Of a DNA stretch of 64,000 nucleotides, positions 10,690-21,625 are shown piece by piece; the stretch's first letter is position 1; each line of letters opens with the position of its first letter. Made by a program: the position numbers and the translations under genes. The notes under the pieces are model-generated. The model saw nothing but the letters and a program-made list of their open reading frames with translations, was not told the DNA's origin and did no database searches. The stretch comes from Berberis thunbergii (Eukaryota; Streptophyta; Magnoliopsida; Ranunculales; Berberidaceae), in NCBI GenBank assembly GCA_003290165.1, contig QNQO01010776.1, forward strand, positions 1 through 64,000, read 5' to 3'.

Positions 10690-12115
10690 TGATATGTTTG
10701 TCCAGCGGGCCCCAGTTCTAATCGCTAACAATCCAGTTGTTTCAGCGTTGCATATTGGCAGTCTCTCACTGAAGGTTGGTCTCCTCGAATAGTTCCTTGG
10801 GTCTGGTTGGCAGTGTACTTGATGCATTTGTGCAGAGTAGAAACTAATGTCTCCATATGATGGAGCTAGGTCTTCCTAGGATGATGTTGTAGGCGAGGGG
10901 CATCGATCATCATGAAATCCTGGACAAGGAACTTTCTTAATTGTGGCTCCCACACCACTACCATTAGACTGATCTTCCCATTGGGTAAGCATTTCTCTTC
11001 GCTGGACCCAATCATGGGGTGATTGGCGGATGTTAAGTCATTTTCCTTGAGTTGCATATTGCGGAATGAGTTGAGAAACGCAACATTTAGAGAGCTTCTT
11101 GTGTCCACCAAGGCCTTTTTCACTTCTCACTTTGCAATGAGGTTCGAGACGATTAGGGCATCATTGTGACAAAAATGGACACCTTGGAGGTCCTTCCTTG
11201 TGAATGTCAGTGGTGCGATCGGGCTCTGAAAACATGCATGCTGCACTTGTTGGTCCTTGCAAGTGAACTGCATCTGCATCTCGAGAAGCGTCCTCTTTCG
11301 GGACCTGTTGGATTGCTCACCTTTCAAGCCGACTCTGTGAAGTACATATATGATGCCGAGAACTTCTTTCTCCATATCCTTGACTACATCTTCCCTTTCC
11401 TTTGCTCGGTCTTGACTTTTGTCCGAGCTCAGGAAATCTTTGAGCTTCCTCTTTCAGATCCGGTACTCTATCTCGCTCCTAAAACTTTTGCAGTCCTCAG
11501 TGTCGTGGCTACCTTTCTTGTGAAAAGAGCAGTATTTGTTGTTATCTTCCCGGGAGGGATCTCCTCGCTGTTTACCAAGCCACTTCAATTCTCCCCAGTT
11601 CTTAATGGAGTTGAAAACGCCGGACAGACTGAAATTGAGGGGAATGACAGATTTAGACCCGACAAAGTTGGAGACCTTATCTTGCCTTGCGCGGCCAAAG
11701 TCGGGTTTGCTGTCATTGCGCTTCCTTTTTATGTCGTTGACTTCCTGTTTATTTCCCTCCTTCTTGTCTCTGGAACTAAAGGGTTTCTTTCAGACTCCGC
11801 TTCCTTCTTGGCAGCCAACATCTCATCAAGAGTGATGTATTTCTGGGCACTCTTCAGCAAGTTCACCATATCAGGTGGAGGAAATCGAAAAACTTGTCTC
11901 CCCTCAGACGTGAGGTGAAGGTTGTGACCGAGTTGTCACTACAGCAACCATCGATGAGGGTCTACTCGTCATTGAAGCATGTGACGTATTCCCTCAATGT
12001 CACATTCGGCTTCTGTTTGAGGGTGAGCAGGTAAGGCAGTTGATGCTTTAGGTCCAAGGTAGTGCTTTAGGAAGCTGTAGATGCTTCTTTGCAGATTTGG
12101 AAGTCGAGTAGGTTT
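10690..12115 (-). pseudogene. Gypsy gag-protease of G1
   Basis: Read on minus: gag core QKPNVTLREYVTCFNDE (about 12020), then VTTFTSRL, SAQKYITLDEMLAAKKEAES, and a CCHC-like knuckle CSFHKKGSHDTEDCKSF (about 11530-11480) followed by IEYRIRKRKLKDFL. The protease segment reads ALVDTRSSLNVAFLNSFRNM (about 11110-11050), FMMIDAPR and the tail LHKCIKYTANQTQGTIRGDQ to about 10690. Gag would form the particle and protease would cleave it. The protease motif DTG is DTR here, so it is probably inactive. The frame is broken by several stops and shifts. No RT follows. Confidence 0.75.
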
Positions 12116-12471
12116 GGATTGATCTCAATTAAGTTTAACCAGACTTGAATGCCAGTTGAATAAGTTTTTGGAATTTACAAAAAATGGGAGTTGTAGGATG
12201 AGGAGATCATCCCTAGCGGTAAAAGCTCTCTTACCCCATTGTCCACCCATTTCTTAAAAAAACCATCCTTAACTGAAAATTTGTGCCATATTTCAGGCAC
12301 CTCCAAACTTCTATAAAGAGATGGCACTGACAAAATAGTTGGACAATTGATTCCATTTGATTCTCACGCAGCAATTGTTTGTGATAGTTAGTTCCCTTTC
12401 AGCAAGGTTATCTGTGGTAAAAATTTGGGCTTATGCATTCGTCCAAACGGAAAATTCTGTAGGGTGCAATT
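12116..12471. other. Unassigned segment between G1 gag and the hAT-like element
   Basis: Read on minus there is a patchy frame (PEIWHKFSVKDGFFKKWVDN; IQVWLNLIEINPNLLDFQIC) that looks protein-like. I cannot assign it to a family. It marks the place where G1 gag homology ends. Confidence 0.3.
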
Positions 12472-13016
12472 TAGGGACGGCAAAATAGACAGATTTGGAC
12501 AAATCCATCTCCGCTGTGCCAGAAATTGCCCTGGATCCACCCAGCATGACCGTTTGTTTATTTTCTTAAAAACCATATTCGATCCGCACAGATTGATGAA
12601 TATCCCCTCCGCCCCGTTTAACCGTAAAAATATTATAACAAACAAAATTTCTTCTTTAAAAAAATAATCAAAGATTATCAAAATACAATCTACAAATCCA
12701 TTCACAATTGTCAAACTTTCCCTCATCAAAATACAATCAACAAATCCATTCTAGTAGTCTGTTTGGTTGCATGTTTGTTTGGCTGATGATATCAGTTGTT
12801 GTGGAGTTGGTTGTGTGAAGGCAAAACTAGGCCAACAGAGATGAAAAGATACGAGCTGTTGCTATGGCGACTCACAAAATCAACCCAAATTTCACCCCAA
12901 ATCCACTACAAAAAGGAAAAATATCAAGTATTCAACCCCAAATTCACATTGCCCTTTACAATTAATCAACCCAAGTTCTCTTCTTTTCCTCTCCTCCACG
13001 ACGGCTCCTGGCGAGC

Positions 13017-13190
13017 ATGCCTACATCTGCGTCGACGAACTGAAAGCCCTAAGAGAGGTGAAGAACCAATTTATCAACAGGACGAAGAAGTTGTCTTTCA
13101 TCAAGGTTGGAACGATGGAGAAAGTGGTGTCGTTCCTTTCCTCTGCCGCCGATTCGAGTGACAATTGGTCGAGCGCTCGCAATAAAATAG
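13017..13190 (+). pseudogene. Captured 5' end of an ARMC8-like (armadillo repeat) gene
   Basis: ATG at 13017 gives MPTSASTN then a stop. Two frames over, from 13037, comes ELKALREVKNQFINRTKKLS then FIKVGTMEKVVSFLSSAADS. The MPTS start and the K-x-L-R-E-V-K-N-Q..NRTKKLSFIK block are what I expect of the N-terminus of plant ARMC8, a subunit of the GID/CTLH ubiquitin ligase. A deletion between codon 8 and the KALREVKNQ block fuses the two and shifts the frame. The bases before the ATG look like 5' UTR, so the capture includes the transcript start region. The family assignment is from memory of conserved motifs. Confidence 0.5.
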
Positions 13191-13317
13191 AGAAGAAGCA
13201 GATCCGAGAGAAGGGAGAGAGAAGAAGGGAAAAAAACTTACAAATATGGCAGATTCGAGATCTGAGAGTGAGAACTGAGAATGGCAATGTCACTAGCCAG
13301 ATCTTTCTTCAGTACAG

Positions 13318-13440
13318 AAGAAGAAGAGGAGTGGAAGAAGAAGAAGAAGACGAAAAGAAGATCCTTCTTCAGTGGAAAAGAAGAAGAAGAAGAAGAAGAA
13401 GAGGGGTAGAAGAAGACGACGAAAAAAAGAGGGAGATGAA
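13318..13440 (+). repeat. GAA-rich microsatellite
   Basis: Degenerate (AGA)n runs at 13318-13340 and 13376-13402 give long spurious open frames rich in Arg, Lys and Glu. Confidence 0.8.
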
Positions 13441-13719
13441 GAGGGCAGTTGCATTGCAAAGAGGCGAGATGAGGTCGCAGAGAGGAGGTTGAGATTGCAG
13501 AGAGAGCAAAGAGGAGGTTGAGATCTGTGTGTGAAAGTTGTATAGGGTTAGGGTTTTGTTAATGGCTTAAGGTTATTTTAGTAAAATATTTATATAAACG
13601 GATACAGTTTGGATATTCGTATCCGCCCCAATATCCATATAGCATTAACCAAATCCACCCCAAACGGGGCGAGTGAAGTGGATATCCGTGAAAATCCGCT
13701 CCACTGCCATCCCTACGCA

Positions 13720-14950
13720 TTTCCCCTGCTCAGATGGTGCCTAACGAATTCAGGACCTTGATTGTTTTCCTTATCGAGGCGAAGGATGTTAGCTCTCGGT
13801 TAGCTCCACAGGTGATCCATTTGCTGACTTCTTCTCGGCTAAACGGTCGCAAGTCTGGGCCCAATCAATATGTTCAAGAGATGGTTCTTTGAGAGCAGGG
13901 GTGCCTGTCTGGAGCCTCCTGCTCCATTAGTTGTACTAGAAGGGAGTTGTTCAAAGTTGGCAAACCTCGGCAAAATCAATGTTGCCACTGCTGCTCTTCG
14001 TTCTATTGAAGTTGCTGCCCTCAAAAACGGATTTTTCTCCCACCCTTAGAACTGGTATGGAGCGTCGGCTGAACTTTTAGTTGAGAAAGCCTCGGATGTG
14101 GAGCCGGTGTCTTCGAAAGGACCCCATGGATTAGAGTCGTTGGTTCAGGGTGAGATGCACCCTGACGCTTGTGGTACAGTCCATGCTTTGAAGAAGGCTT
14201 TGGCTGAGCTACGTAAGTTATCTTCGGATGCGTTCTATCGGTCAGACCTCTTAAGCGAGCAATTAGTAAAGCATGGTGCTAGGACGGACCCTAAATGCGG
14301 GATGATCTCAAGGCCAAACTAGACACCTCGGATCTGACCAAGGCTAGCTTGGTGTCAGCTAAAGCAAAGTTGGGGCACACTCATAAGGAGTTGAAGTGCA
14401 TGGAAGAGGTGGTGGGTAAGGCGCAAGCTGATCTGCAAGCCCGAATCGCTGAATAAGAGAGAGCTGAGTTCGAGTTGACTATTTTGCAGGGGCATCTGAG
14501 CTGGCCGACGGGCGTCGGCGTGTCCGTGAAGCGGAGACTTGGGCTATGTTTGCATTAGCTAAGCTAAGTTTGCTAAGACATCGAAGCGGAAAAGCAATCT
14601 CATGTGGTTGCGCTTTCACATAGGCTATCGAAAGTGAAGGCGAGCTTAGCGGAGTCCAAAGCTCAAGAACAGGAGCAGTGGGTAACTTCAAAATCTCCTG
14701 AAATCATCCGAGGTAGGCTAGAACTGCTTGGTATGATCAAAGAAGATGACCCCGACTTGGAGCTTGACTTTGAACGATAGAAGACGGTTGCTTACTGGAA
14801 GTTTGACGAGACAGAAATCTTTGATCCTGCGTCCCTGTCCAGCAACTCAAGATAGGCTTCGGACGTTGTCAACCTATCTCCCGTAGCTCCTTCTAATATA
14901 ACTAGCTCTTCAGTCTCTAAAACGATTTCTCCAAAGCAATTATAATCTTC
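13720..14950 (+). pseudogene. aORF1 of G2, 5'-truncated
   Basis: It opens with PAQMVPNEFRTLIVFLIEAK and then VIHLLTSSRLNG, aligned with PPAQLGPNGYMIILLILISA and VIQLLTFPRLNG of G3. A coiled-coil region follows (ALKKALAELRKLSSDAFY; SLVSAKAKLGHTHKELKCME; KAQADLQARIAE). The C-terminus is acidic (EDDPDLELDFER at about 14745). Stops and frameshifts interrupt it. The N-terminal block (MAxxN..) is absent because the segment starts right after the hAT-like element. Confidence 0.6.
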
Positions 14951-15149
14951 GGAATGTGACTTAAAGATATTTTGTCGAGTAATGTTTCGTACTTTTACTT
15001 TTTAAAGCTTATATGTGTTATCATGCCATTGAGTCGGTCTGTTACTTGCATAATAGATTTTGAAATCACTATAATTTTTTTTCCTTAGCCCACTTTAATC
15101 TGTTTATGTGGGACTGGACCGTAGCTTGGGTCTTGTGCCATTATTTTCA

Positions 15150-16400
15150 GCCAAAGCTAACTAAGCTTTGATCATGTTCAGCGATCAGTGTCTGCGAAAG
15201 TACAATGATCCATGACAAGCCGTCTTCATAAGGCTGCATGAGCATTGACTAAGCTCCAACTTTCTAACCTGTTGTCATCCACTATTTGTAAACTAGGTGT
15301 TAGAGTGATCGTGTTCAGCGATCACTGTCTGCGAAAGGACAATGATCCCTGGTAAGCCGTCATCACCATGCTACATGAGCATTGACTAAGCTCTCACTTT
15401 CTTACCCATCGTCATCCGCTATTTGCGAGCTAGGTGTTAGAGTGATAGGGTTCGGCGATCACTGTCTGCGAAAGGACAATGATCCCTGGAAAACCTTCTT
15501 CACTAGGCTACATGAGCACTGACTAAGCTCCCACTTTCTAATCCATCATTGTCCGCTATTTGTAGACTAGGTGTTAGAGTGATAGGGTCCGACAATCATT
15601 GTCTGTGGAAGGACAATAATCCCTGGCAAGTTGCCTTCACCAAGCTACATGAGCACTAACTAAGCTCCCACTTTCTAACCCGTCGTCTTCCGCTATTTGC
15701 AGACTAGGTGTTAGAGTGATATGGTTCAGCGATCACTGTGCGAAAGGACAATGATCTCATCATGCACGCTTTCTTCACCAGGCTACATGAGCATTGACTA
15801 AGCTCACACTTTCTAACCCATCATTGTCCGCTATTTGCAGTCGAGGTGTTAGAGTGATAAGGCTCAGCGATCACTGTCTATAGTTAGACAATGATCCTTG
15901 GTAAGACGTCTTCACCAGGCTACATGAGCACTGACTAAGCTTCTAATTTCTAGGCCATCGTCATCTGTTCTATTCAGACTAGTCTTCGAGCATACAGATG
16001 TTATCGTTGTCAGTGGCCACTAACTAAAATTTGGTCGAGTTTGGGGATCGTTATCCATGCAAGGATCACTGGCAAGCCATCCTCATCAAGCGTCCTAAGT
16101 CGTCGTAATCCGTTATTTGCAGACTAGGCTTCAAGCAGACCGGAAGCTGTCGTAATCAGTCATCACTGACTAAGCTTCGGGCGGGTTTGGTGACCGTTAT
16201 CCATACTCAAACAACAATCCCTGGCGAGCCATCTCAATCAGGCATTAGAGTGTTGACTAAGCTCCCACGTTCTAACCCATCGTTGTCCATTATTCGCAGA
16301 CTAGGTGTTAGAGCGGACCCAAGACCATCGCCATCAGCCGAAAATGACTAGGCTCTGTCGAGTCTAATAAATCTAACTCTGGTGTTTTGACTTATGCAAA
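15150..16400 (-). repeat. Tandem array, about 138-bp unit, in G2 3' region
   Basis: Units are phased on TTCGGCGATCACTGTCTGCG and GGACAATGATCCCTGG near 15176, 15310, 15446, 15586, 15723 and 15864; two longer units follow near 16030 and 16180. They share CACTTTCTAACCCATCGTC and GACTAGGTGTTAGAG with the 180-bp array of G1, so the arrays derive from a common unit. Confidence 0.75.
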
Positions 16401-16474
16401 TCACTGAGTAGGTGGGAGTCAGACAATGGAAGACTGACAGAAAGTAGCGAAAGTTTAGAAAAAGCAGATGTCCT

Positions 16475-19400
16475 TTATTGATAATACTTTTTAAGGTGTT
16501 CTACATTCCATGGTCGCATAAGGCTTCTACCGTCTATGTCTTCCAACCAATATGTCCTTGGAATGTTGACCTTGGTCATTTTGTAGGGCCCTTCCCAATT
16601 CAGGTTCAGCTTGCCTGCGCCTGGTTTCTTAGTGTTCTACGAAGTTTTTTTGAATACTTAGTCTCCCACTTTAAATTCACATGGCTTGACTTATTGTTGT
16701 AGTACTGAGCCATCTTTTGTTGGTAAGCGGCTATTTTAGTAGAGGTCTGAATTCTCCTTTCTTTGATGAGGTCTAAACTAACGCGCAAAGCTCCATCGTT
16801 GTCTTCCGACCTAAATTCATTTGTCTGAAAAGTTGGTACTCTGAGCTCTATCGAGACCATTGCTTCTGACTCGTAGGCTAAGTCGAGAGGCATTTTTCCC
16901 GTGGGGGTTTTTTTTGGTGGTCTGATATACCCAGAGTATCCCTGGTAGTGCTGGGACCCATTTTCCCTTTGGCCACGTCGAGTTTCCTTTTGAGTGCTTC
17001 CAAAATTGTTCTATTGGTAACTTCCGCCTGACCGTTGGCTTGCGGGTGCCCTTGTAAGGAGAAATGATGGCTGGGTGCTGAGATATTTGCATAGTTTTTC
17101 AACCTTACTGCCTTCAAATTGGGTTCCGCTGTCGGTGACTAGTGTTTTTGGAATACCAAACCTGCAAATGATGGAGGCCCATATGAATTTCTCAATTTGA
17201 TTCTGGCCTATATATCTTGGACATGAGTTCAACTTCGACCCATTTAGTGAAGTAATCCACATCTACAAGGAGGAAATTTTATTGGCTGAGGCCGAGAGCG
17301 GACTAACGATGTCAATCCCCCACTGCATAAATGACCATGGGCTGGCCATCGGAGTCAAGGGTTGAGTAGGCATGTGTGTATATGACGCAAACCTCTGGCA
17401 TTTGTCGCACTTGCAGAAGGTGTCTTTGGCGTCCTGCTGCATTTGCGACCAATAGTACACTAGAGTTAGGGCCTTATGGGCCAGGTCCTCCCGCCTAGGT
17501 GATTCTCGTAGATGCTGTCATGGATTTATGTAAGAACATGGTTTGCGTCCAAAAAGGCTAGGCATCTAAACAGGGGACCCGTGGCTGACCTTCTATAAAG
17601 CTTATAGTTTAGGAGAGTGTACCGTGCTGCCCTAATTTTCAGCTCTTTGGCTTCTGTCTTTTTGGCCAGGAGGACCTCGTTCTCTATGTAATCAATAATG
17701 GGATTTATCCATCTTGAGTCTATGTCCATTGCGTAGAGATCATTGGACTCTTCGTCTTCCAGACTTGATTGCTCTTGAAATTCGATGAGCCCATTAGAGG
17801 TCTCGGCGGTGGCTGAGGCTTGCCTGGCTAGGGTGTCGGCTCTTTCGTTGTTGTCTCGAAGACATTGCAGGAGTTCAAATATTTTGCATCGGCTTGCTAC
17901 GTCGTTGACCTTCGCACGGTAAGCTATCATCCTGGGATCATTACTGTTGAATTCCCCCTTTACCTAGTTGACTACCAGGCGTGAGTAGTTGTATGCAGTT
18001 AGCTCAGTTATCATGATCCCCTTTGCGAGTTTCATGTCGAACAAGAGGGCCTCGTATTCTAGTTCTTTGTTCGAGGTCGAGAAATCAAACCTGACCGCCT
18101 TTTCCAAGGTGAAGCCAGATGATTAAAAGTGATACCACTCCGCTCCCTTTTACTATGGATGACCCGTCGCAGCGCAGGATCCATCCTTGTTCATTCGATT
18201 TTGTTCTGAGTTGTTTGGCTCTTGTTTTTCGCCACTGGTAAATTTGGCGATGAAGTTTGCCAAAGCTTGGTTTTTTATGGCTGTTCTCGGAGCATAGTTG
18301 ATGTCAAATTGTCCTAGTTCCATCGACCGTTTAACTATTTTGCCGGATGATTTTGGCTTGTGCAGCACTGTGCGAAGTGGATGTTTGGTAAGGACCATGA
18401 TGGAGTGGGCCTGAAAGTAGGGTCGTAGCTTCTTGGAGAAGATGACCAGAGCCAAAGCTAGCTTCTCTATATCCGGATAGTTTGCTTATGCTTCCATAAA
18501 AGTTTTGCTGGCATAGTACACTGGTCTTTGTACCCCCTATTCATTCCGTACAAAAGCTGAGTTGACGGCATGATTTGAGGCAACTATATATAATTAAAGT
18601 GACTCTCTTGGGATTGGTTTCAAGAATATATAGCTTGGTTCTTCCCATGTATGATTTTAGGTTCTGGAAGGCCTGCTCGCACTCTTCATCATAACTAAAA
18701 TTTTTGCTTACTCTGAGAATTTTGAAGAAAGGGAGGCACTTGTTAGATGATTTAGAGATACACGTGTTCAGTGCCCGCCACCCTGGTCAAGCTCTTATCA
18801 TATGTGATGGAGGTCAGGGACTTCATATCGAGAAGAGTCTGGATCTTTGGACCGACCTCTATGCCCCTCCGGTTCACTATGTAATCTAGGAACTTGCCTG
18901 ACTCAACCCCAAACGTACATTTTTGTGGGTTGAGCTTCATCTAATACTTGCGGAGCTGGTCGAATGCTTCAGCAAGATCGGATATGTGATTTGGGTTGTG
19001 GAGGCTTTTTACCAACATATCATTTATGTAGACCTCCATGTTCCTGACGATCAGGTTCTCGAACATCCGGTTCACTAGTCATTGATATGTTGCACATGTG
19101 TTCTTGAGGATGAACAACATCAACCAATAGCAGTATATTCCTCTTTCGATTATGAAAAGGGTTTTCTCTTGGTTTGGGGGTGCATCTGTATATGGTTATA
19201 CCCGAAGTAGGCATCCATGAAACTCAGAAGGTTGGGTCCGAATATGGCATCTACAATTTGATAGATGCGAGGAAGCGGAAGCTGTCTTTCAGGCATGCTT
19301 TGTTCAAGTCTGTGTAGTCTATGCAGACTCTCCATTTTCCGTTTTTCTTTTTAACTAGGACGCATGGTACCGTGCTTCTTTGATCATGTCAGCAATGAGT

Positions 19401-20993
19401 AGTCTCTGCAACTTCTTCGTTTATAATCTGGTTCCACTCGGGAGCCAAATGTTTTTTCTTTTGTCTGACCGCTTTCCGTGTTGGGTCTACAGTTAGTCAA
19501 TGGGTGATTATGGAGGAGTCTATTCCCACCATGTCCACATCATCCAGGCGAAGACGTCTTGATTCTGCCTAACAACGTTATCAACCGTTTGGGAAAATTA
19601 TTTGCTTAGGCGAGAACCTATCTTGATGGCTCTACTGTCATTGGGGCTATCCAAATATATTGTTACAGTTTTCTCCTCGGGTCGTCCGATGTTGGGCCTT
19701 CCCTTTGGACTGACGGAGCCTCACCATCTAAGTGTGGAAAGTCCTCTTCCAATCCAGAACTTGAGCTTTGGGACGCATCAGTCATGGGCTCCATCTGCAG
19801 TTGATGGTCATCAAGCCACTTCAGTACTGGGTAGTGGCAGTCTCTGGCTACCAGCTAATTTCCTCGTATTGTGCCTACTGCCTGATTGACAGGGTACTTA
19901 ATACATTGGTGCAAAATGGAGACTATCGCATCCATCTGGTGGAGCCAGAGCCTCCCCAGGATGATGTTGTAGGTGGAAGGAACATCGACCACTATGAACT
20001 CCTGAATAACTATTTTCTGAAGTCGTGGTTCTCCCGCCACTATTGTTAATTTGATCTTCCCAATAGAGAAGTACTTCTCTTTGCTGAGTCCAGCCAAGGG
20101 ATTTGTCGAGGGGCTTAGGATTTCTTCCTTCAGCTTCATGTTGCGGAACATGTTGAAGAATAGTACATTCAAGCAACTTTCGGTGTCTACCAAAGACCTC
20201 CTCACTTTCCAGTTGGCTATGAAGATCGATATTACCAGGGCATCGTAATGCAGAGTATGGATGCCTTAGAGGTCTCTATCTGTGAAAGTATGGGGCAGGA
20301 TTGGGCTCGAGGCGTGAGAATATTGTACCTGTCGGTCCTCATAGGTTGACCCGATCCACAATTTAAGGAGCAATCTCTTTTGGGACCCGTTGGACCATTC
20401 AGTTTCCGAGCATACTCCGTGTAGAACACACGATATCTGACATTTCTTCCTCAGTTTTGTCAACTACGTGCTCCCCCTTTACTTTTGAGAATCCTCTTAG
20501 TGTCATTACTCGCTGAGCGTGACACAGGTGACTGGACGCATCTGTGGTCTCAACATAAAACTCCAACTTTGGCAAAGTGAATTTCTTCGGCAAAGGTCGT
20601 CCATGATATGGAGGGACAGTAAGGTTGAACAGCACGTGGCCCCTAGTTGGATGGGGTTTTGCGAGACGTGTCTATCGGCTTTGGACGATGGGTCTTTATT
20701 GGCCATTCCTTCACCTCTAGTTCACTGAGAAGCTGCAAGGGCAGCGTGGCTCTCCTGAACGTGCTCTCTGGAACTCTTTGGGTACTAGGCTCTTCGTTGT
20801 TCGCGTTCTCTTTTTGTGGGTGGGGGACCACTTGTGCAATTTTTTGCATCTGGGTTGACAATAAATCCACCTTGGGTTCGGTCTGAAAGGGTTTCTCCCA
20901 TGGTGGTGGTGGCACCGGAGCTGACGATGCTCTGCTAGTTTGAGCGTTCGATTCAGTAGCATCTCTATTATTGCAAGACCTTGTGGTCACCAT
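16475..20993 (-). pseudogene. Gypsy gag-pol of G2
   Basis: It starts MVTTRSCNNRDATESN (20993); G3 gag starts MVTTKSRNN. Gag reaches FTLPKLEFYVETTDASSHLC and VMTL and then jumps to the gag C-terminal tail (EEEMSDIVCS), so the capsid core and zinc knuckle are deleted. Protease: SLVDTESCLNVLFFNMF (DTG changed to DTE), then VPSTYNIILGRLWLHQM. RT: FGPNLLSFMDAYFGYNHIQM and VYINDMLVKS (YVDD changed to YIND). RNase H follows, then MIAYRAKVNDVASRCK. Integrase: CKCDKCQRFA zinc finger, PWSFMQWGIDIVSPL core, LVTDSGTQFEG, HPQANGQAEVTNRTILEALK, ending RPWNVEHLKKYYQ with stop at 16475. Frames are interrupted throughout and catalytic residues are altered, so it cannot work as it stands. Confidence 0.8.
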
Positions 20994-21039
20994 CTTTTTG
21001 GCTCTTAGGGAAAGGTGGCACTACTGTTTCTGCTTGGGA

Positions 21040-21070
21040 ACTTTGCCGTTCCCCATGGACAGCACCAAAC
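21040..21070 (-). other. Primer-binding region of G2
   Basis: Minus strand TTTGGTGCTGTCCATGGGG follows the LTR end directly. This matches the TTTGGCGCCGTCYGTGGGG type seen after LTRs of Tat-lineage elements, and GTTTGGCGTCGTCCGTGGGG in G3. Confidence 0.6.
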
Positions 21071-21625
21071 GGATGTAATTGATTCCAGCTCTCCTTTCTG
21101 GCCTTGACCTAGACCTGCACAGGGAACACACGTGAGCCAAAGGCCACTGTGTGCCGGCCAATGACACTCCGATGCTCAACTGCTCAAGTTAGATAAGGCT
21201 TAGGAGAGGCTTAAAGCTGTAAATTGGATTTTTGTAGCGTACCTTTGTTCATTGACTTATCTCTTATTTACAGTGCAAGAATCTTTGATTGGCTAGGCCT
21301 TTGGTGGCGTAGTTTTAGGGAAAGAGATCTTACTAGAGATCCTTTCCTAGTTGAGAGTTGTCCATGTAGAGAAGTTTCCTTACACGACTTATGCTTCTAG
21401 ATTTGCGGCAGAGGTTTCCTTTTCAGAGTGTTGTCCATGCAAGGAAGTTTCCCTGCCCGACTTATACTCTAGTATTTATTTCCTAGCCGAAACCAATGTA
21501 TTGTTGGTTTGTCTGTCTTGGGCCGATCCCCCAAATATTGGCCTTATTAGGGCTTACTTTTGCCTTATCAGAGTTTGACCGCATGATGCATGGGCCTGTT
21601 AAGGCGTTGCAATTCGGATCCAACC
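21071..21625 (-). repeat. 5' LTR of G2 (outer part missing)
   Basis: On minus it ends ..TTACATCC beside the primer site. Homology to the G1 LTR covers about 21230-21625 and stops there, before the expected TGATGATAC start. The U3 start has been lost or replaced by unrelated sequence at about 21626. Confidence 0.65.

Larger units (their letters stand above)
1866..12115 (-). mobile_element. Tat/Retand-like Ty3/Gypsy derivative G1 (no pol)
   Basis: Read on the minus strand, the order is gag and protease (12115 to about 10690), second extra ORF region (about 10200-9376), purine tract (9100-9086), LTR-like segment (9085-8690), 180-bp tandem repeats (8690-7070), large extra ORF in opposite orientation (6704-2665 read on plus), polypurine tract (2407-2394) and LTR (2393-1866). 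Antisense extra ORFs and tandem repeats between the genes and the 3' LTR are known from the Tat lineage (Retand-type) of plant Gypsy elements. RT, RNase H and integrase are absent. The gag 5' part and the 5' LTR are lost at about 12115, where unrelated sequence begins. The same plan recurs in G3 (35031-44569). Confidence 0.7.
12472..13715. mobile_element. Non-autonomous hAT-like element with gene fragment
   Basis: The left end reads TAGGGACGGCAAAATAG. The right end, reversed, reads TAGGGATGGCAGTGGAGCGG. These short imperfect inverted ends match the xAGGGATGGCA ends common in plant hAT elements. Flanks (TGCAATTT and ACGCATTT) are only partly alike, so an 8-bp target duplication is not proven. 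The element has no transposase. It carries an ARMC8-like fragment (13017-13190) and a GAA-rich tract. It lies at the edge of the G2 aORF1, which resumes at 13720. Confidence 0.55.
13718..21625 (-). mobile_element. Tat/Retand-like Ty3/Gypsy element G2 (pol present, gag core deleted)
   Basis: Read on minus: 5' LTR (21625-21071), primer-binding region (21070-21040), gag start (20993), protease (about 20230-19860), RT (about 19400-18750), RNase H (about 18700-17530), integrase (17460-16475), about 138-bp tandem repeats (16400-15150), then aORF1 on the opposite strand (13720-14950). The 3' LTR and the 5' part of aORF1 are missing because the hAT-like element and G1 abut here. It is the only Tat copy in the window that still encodes polymerase domains, and it is defective. 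Confidence 0.75.

Noticed and set aside
11166..11918. Plus-strand open frame of 250 codons
   Set aside because: It overlaps gag of G1 on the other strand, where CCHC and SAQKYITLDE motifs show the real coding frame. The plus frame has no recognisable domain and is an antisense shadow.
13058..13492. Arg/Glu/Lys-rich frame after the ARMC8-like block
   Set aside because: Open because of the (GAA)n tract. Only the first about 45 codons are gene-like.
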